A stretch of DNA of 7,143 nt. Source: Chloroflexota bacterium. Lineage in GTDB: Bacteria; Chloroflexota; Dehalococcoidia; Lucifugimonadales; Australimonadaceae. The DNA is taken from positions 1 through 7,143 of the forward strand of contig JAQBVZ010000037.1 of NCBI GenBank assembly GCA_027625205.1, read 5' to 3'. Positions 5,968 through 7,143 of the stretch are shown piece after piece. The position numbers were made by a program, and so were the translations under genes. The notes under the pieces are model-generated. The model saw only the letters and a list, made by a program, of their open reading frames with translations. It was not told the DNA's origin and did no database searches. Position 1 is the stretch's first letter. Every line of letters starts with the position of its first letter.

Positions 5968-7143
5968 CTAGTAGTTGTACGGCACTGGTGCGCCGGACTG
6001 GATGCCTGCAAGCTGGGCGTCAATTGCAATTTGGCGCCAGGCTCCTACCGATGCGGCTTCATCCTGCTCGTCAGCAAAAACCACCTGATCATAGCGCAAT
6101 CCCTTGTTCCAGAGGTCCTCAATCAATGGGCAATCTTGATAGGTTTCCTCCGCCAGGAATCCGGCGCTGGCGTATGCAATGGGTGCCCGGCAGATGGCTG
6201 CGCGGCCCTCCATGATGTCCCAGGCCCAGAACAACTCAGCCATATCCTCGTCGTTCCCTGCGCCAAACTTGGGCAGACAGGAAATGTTGGGGTTGGCGCC
6301 AGTGGTGAACTCCGCAATTGTAAAGTCAATGGGCCGTCCGTTGTTCCTGTGTTCAATGGCGGCGTTGGCCATTCCAATGTCACCCTCACCTGTGAGGATG
6401 GCCTGGTGGACGCCGTTGCTGCCACCCGCAAAGAGCTTCAGGCCATTCGCGCCAAGGTTGTGCATGTACGCAGCTGTGCGCTCCTCATCCCAGCCCGGGG
6501 CCAGTGGGTAGTAGTAGAAACCAAGGGCCCGCTCATCCGCAACAACCCTGTTCGCCCATTGGGGCGACAGCAGGTCCGCGGTGGTGAGGTTCGCAACTTC
6601 CTCGGGCCTAACATTCCGGGGGTTGTAGTTCCAGACCCAGAAACTGTGGAATGCCAGTACACAGTAGTCCTGCAAGTTCTCACCGCTGGAAGTAATCCAC
6701 GCGGGGGTTTCCTGCCTAAGCTCCAGCAACTGGGGCCACTCTTGGGCTACCACGTCCCAGTTGGGCTTCCGCATGAAGCCTTCCTCCAGAATCGGGAAGC
6801 TTACGGCGGCGTTGCCCCAGAGCATGGAGTCAATGACGCCTGTTCCGTTCTGGCCAGCAACGGTGATCTTGGTCGGCATGTCTCGGACAGGGTGGCCGGG
6901 TTCGTTCTCCAGCTTCAGTTCAAAGCCAAAGCGCTCTTCAAATGCAGCTTCCAGGCCAGCAATGGCCTCGTCAGTGTGGAAGCCCAGGGGCGCCCGCACC
7001 ACGTGGTTGGACGCTCGGGCCCGCTCAACCAGAGCAACAAATTCACTGTTGCTCATCATCGCCTCCGCGGTCGGCGTCGCTGTGGGGCCAGTGCTCCCAG
7101 TCCGTGGAGTGTTGGTGTCCGTCGGCGCCACGGTGGGGTCATC
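5968..7143 (-). CDS. ABC transporter substrate-binding protein, iron/AfuA-like class (5' end outside window)
   Basis: The frame is open to the window edge (391 codons shown), so the N-terminus with the export signal is missing. The first visible residues form a Thr/Pro/Ala-rich linker (PTATPTAEA), typical between a lipoprotein anchor and a binding domain. The domain has the layout of the type-2 periplasmic binding proteins related to AfuA/FutA: VVRAPLGFHTDEAIAGLEAAFEE at its start, ITVAGQNGTGVIDSM, WNYNPRNVRPEEV with LLSPQWANRVV in the middle, then GEGDIGMANAAIEH, and a C-terminal YDQVVF segment. In FutA-type ferric-binding proteins the GEGD..(A/V)N.YY stretch carries two iron-binding tyrosines. 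Here that site reads N-A-A-I, so ferric iron in the usual geometry is unlikely. A YYY triplet at 6508-6516 is elsewhere in the fold. The ligand is unknown. It is the first visible gene of the operon with the permease and the LigB-like gene. Confidence 0.88.
   Translation of the reverse strand, partial: DDPTVAPTDTNTPRTGSTGPTATPTAEAMMSNSEFVALVERARASNHVVRAPLGFHTDEAIAGLEAAFEERFGFELKLENEPGHPVRDMPTKITVAGQNGTGVIDSMLWGNAAVSFPILEEGFMRKPNWDVVAQEWPQLLELRQETPAWITSSGENLQDYCVLAFHSFWVWNYNPRNVRPEEVANLTTADLLSPQWANRVVADERALGFYYYPLAPGWDEERTAAYMHNLGANGLKLFAGGSNGVHQAILTGEGDIGMANAAIEHRNNGRPIDFTIAEFTTGANPNISCLPKFGAGNDEDMAELFWAWDIMEGRAAICRAPIAYASAGFLAEETYQDCPLIEDLWNKGLRYDQVVFADEQDEAASVGAWRQIAIDAQLAGIQSGAPVPYNY

Noticed and set aside
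6123..6683. Two minus-strand open frames of 81 and 102 aa and a plus-strand frame within the binding-protein gene
   Set aside because: They are low-complexity shadows of the binding-protein frame, which shows clear domain motifs throughout.
1..7143. CRISPR arrays, insertion sequences, tRNA or rRNA genes, defence systems
   Set aside because: I saw no regularly spaced repeats, transposase motifs, terminal inverted repeats, RNA-gene cores or defence-type proteins on either strand by eye.

Overview
The window looks like a bacterial chromosome segment of moderately high GC. The layout is a partial gene off the left edge, then four genes reading right, then an ABC-transporter operon reading left. 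The style of several proteins suggests an uncultured Chloroflexota lineage such as Dehalococcoidia/SAR202: a zinc-ribbon plus membrane-helix protein, an exported binding protein with a Thr/Pro linker, and a LigB-like protein of the kind SAR202 carries in quantity. That placement is inference from protein style only. There is no rRNA, tRNA, transposase or CRISPR array to anchor it.

Left part (1-2900). A membrane-protein gene starts at 157 on the minus strand and leaves the window after 52 codons. It is divergent from a 236-aa zinc-ribbon membrane protein (382-1092). Two small hairpins follow, then a three-helix small membrane protein (1283-1714, DUF5658-like). Next comes a tightly coupled pair: a 107-aa protein of unknown function (1820-2143) and an alpha/beta-hydrolase-fold protein (2154-2900). 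The stop codon of the first overlaps the ribosome binding site of the second. The hydrolase-fold protein has lost its nucleophile serine, its catalytic histidine and the usual oxyanion-side HG histidine, so it is probably a pseudoenzyme or has a changed function.

A perfect 14-bp hairpin flanked by A and T runs (2916-2955) ends both the rightward genes and the converging leftward operon.

Right part (7143-2992, minus strand). The operon order is a substrate-binding protein of the iron/AfuA-like class (partial, 5' end outside the window), a strong 14-bp hairpin, a double-domain ABC permease of the FbpB/AfuB/ThiP type, and a LigB-fold class III extradiol-dioxygenase-like protein. No ATPase gene is inside the window. 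The binding protein lacks the Tyr pair expected of ferric-binding relatives. The LigB-like protein keeps the distal His and Glu of its active site but has Asp and Gln at the two N-terminal metal-ligand positions. One reading is an importer for a ligand other than free iron, paired with a LigB-fold protein that handles the imported compound. The substrate cannot be read from the sequence.

No defence system or mobile element was seen. The points most worth following are the two enzyme-fold proteins with altered catalytic residues and the pairing of the transporter with a LigB-like protein.
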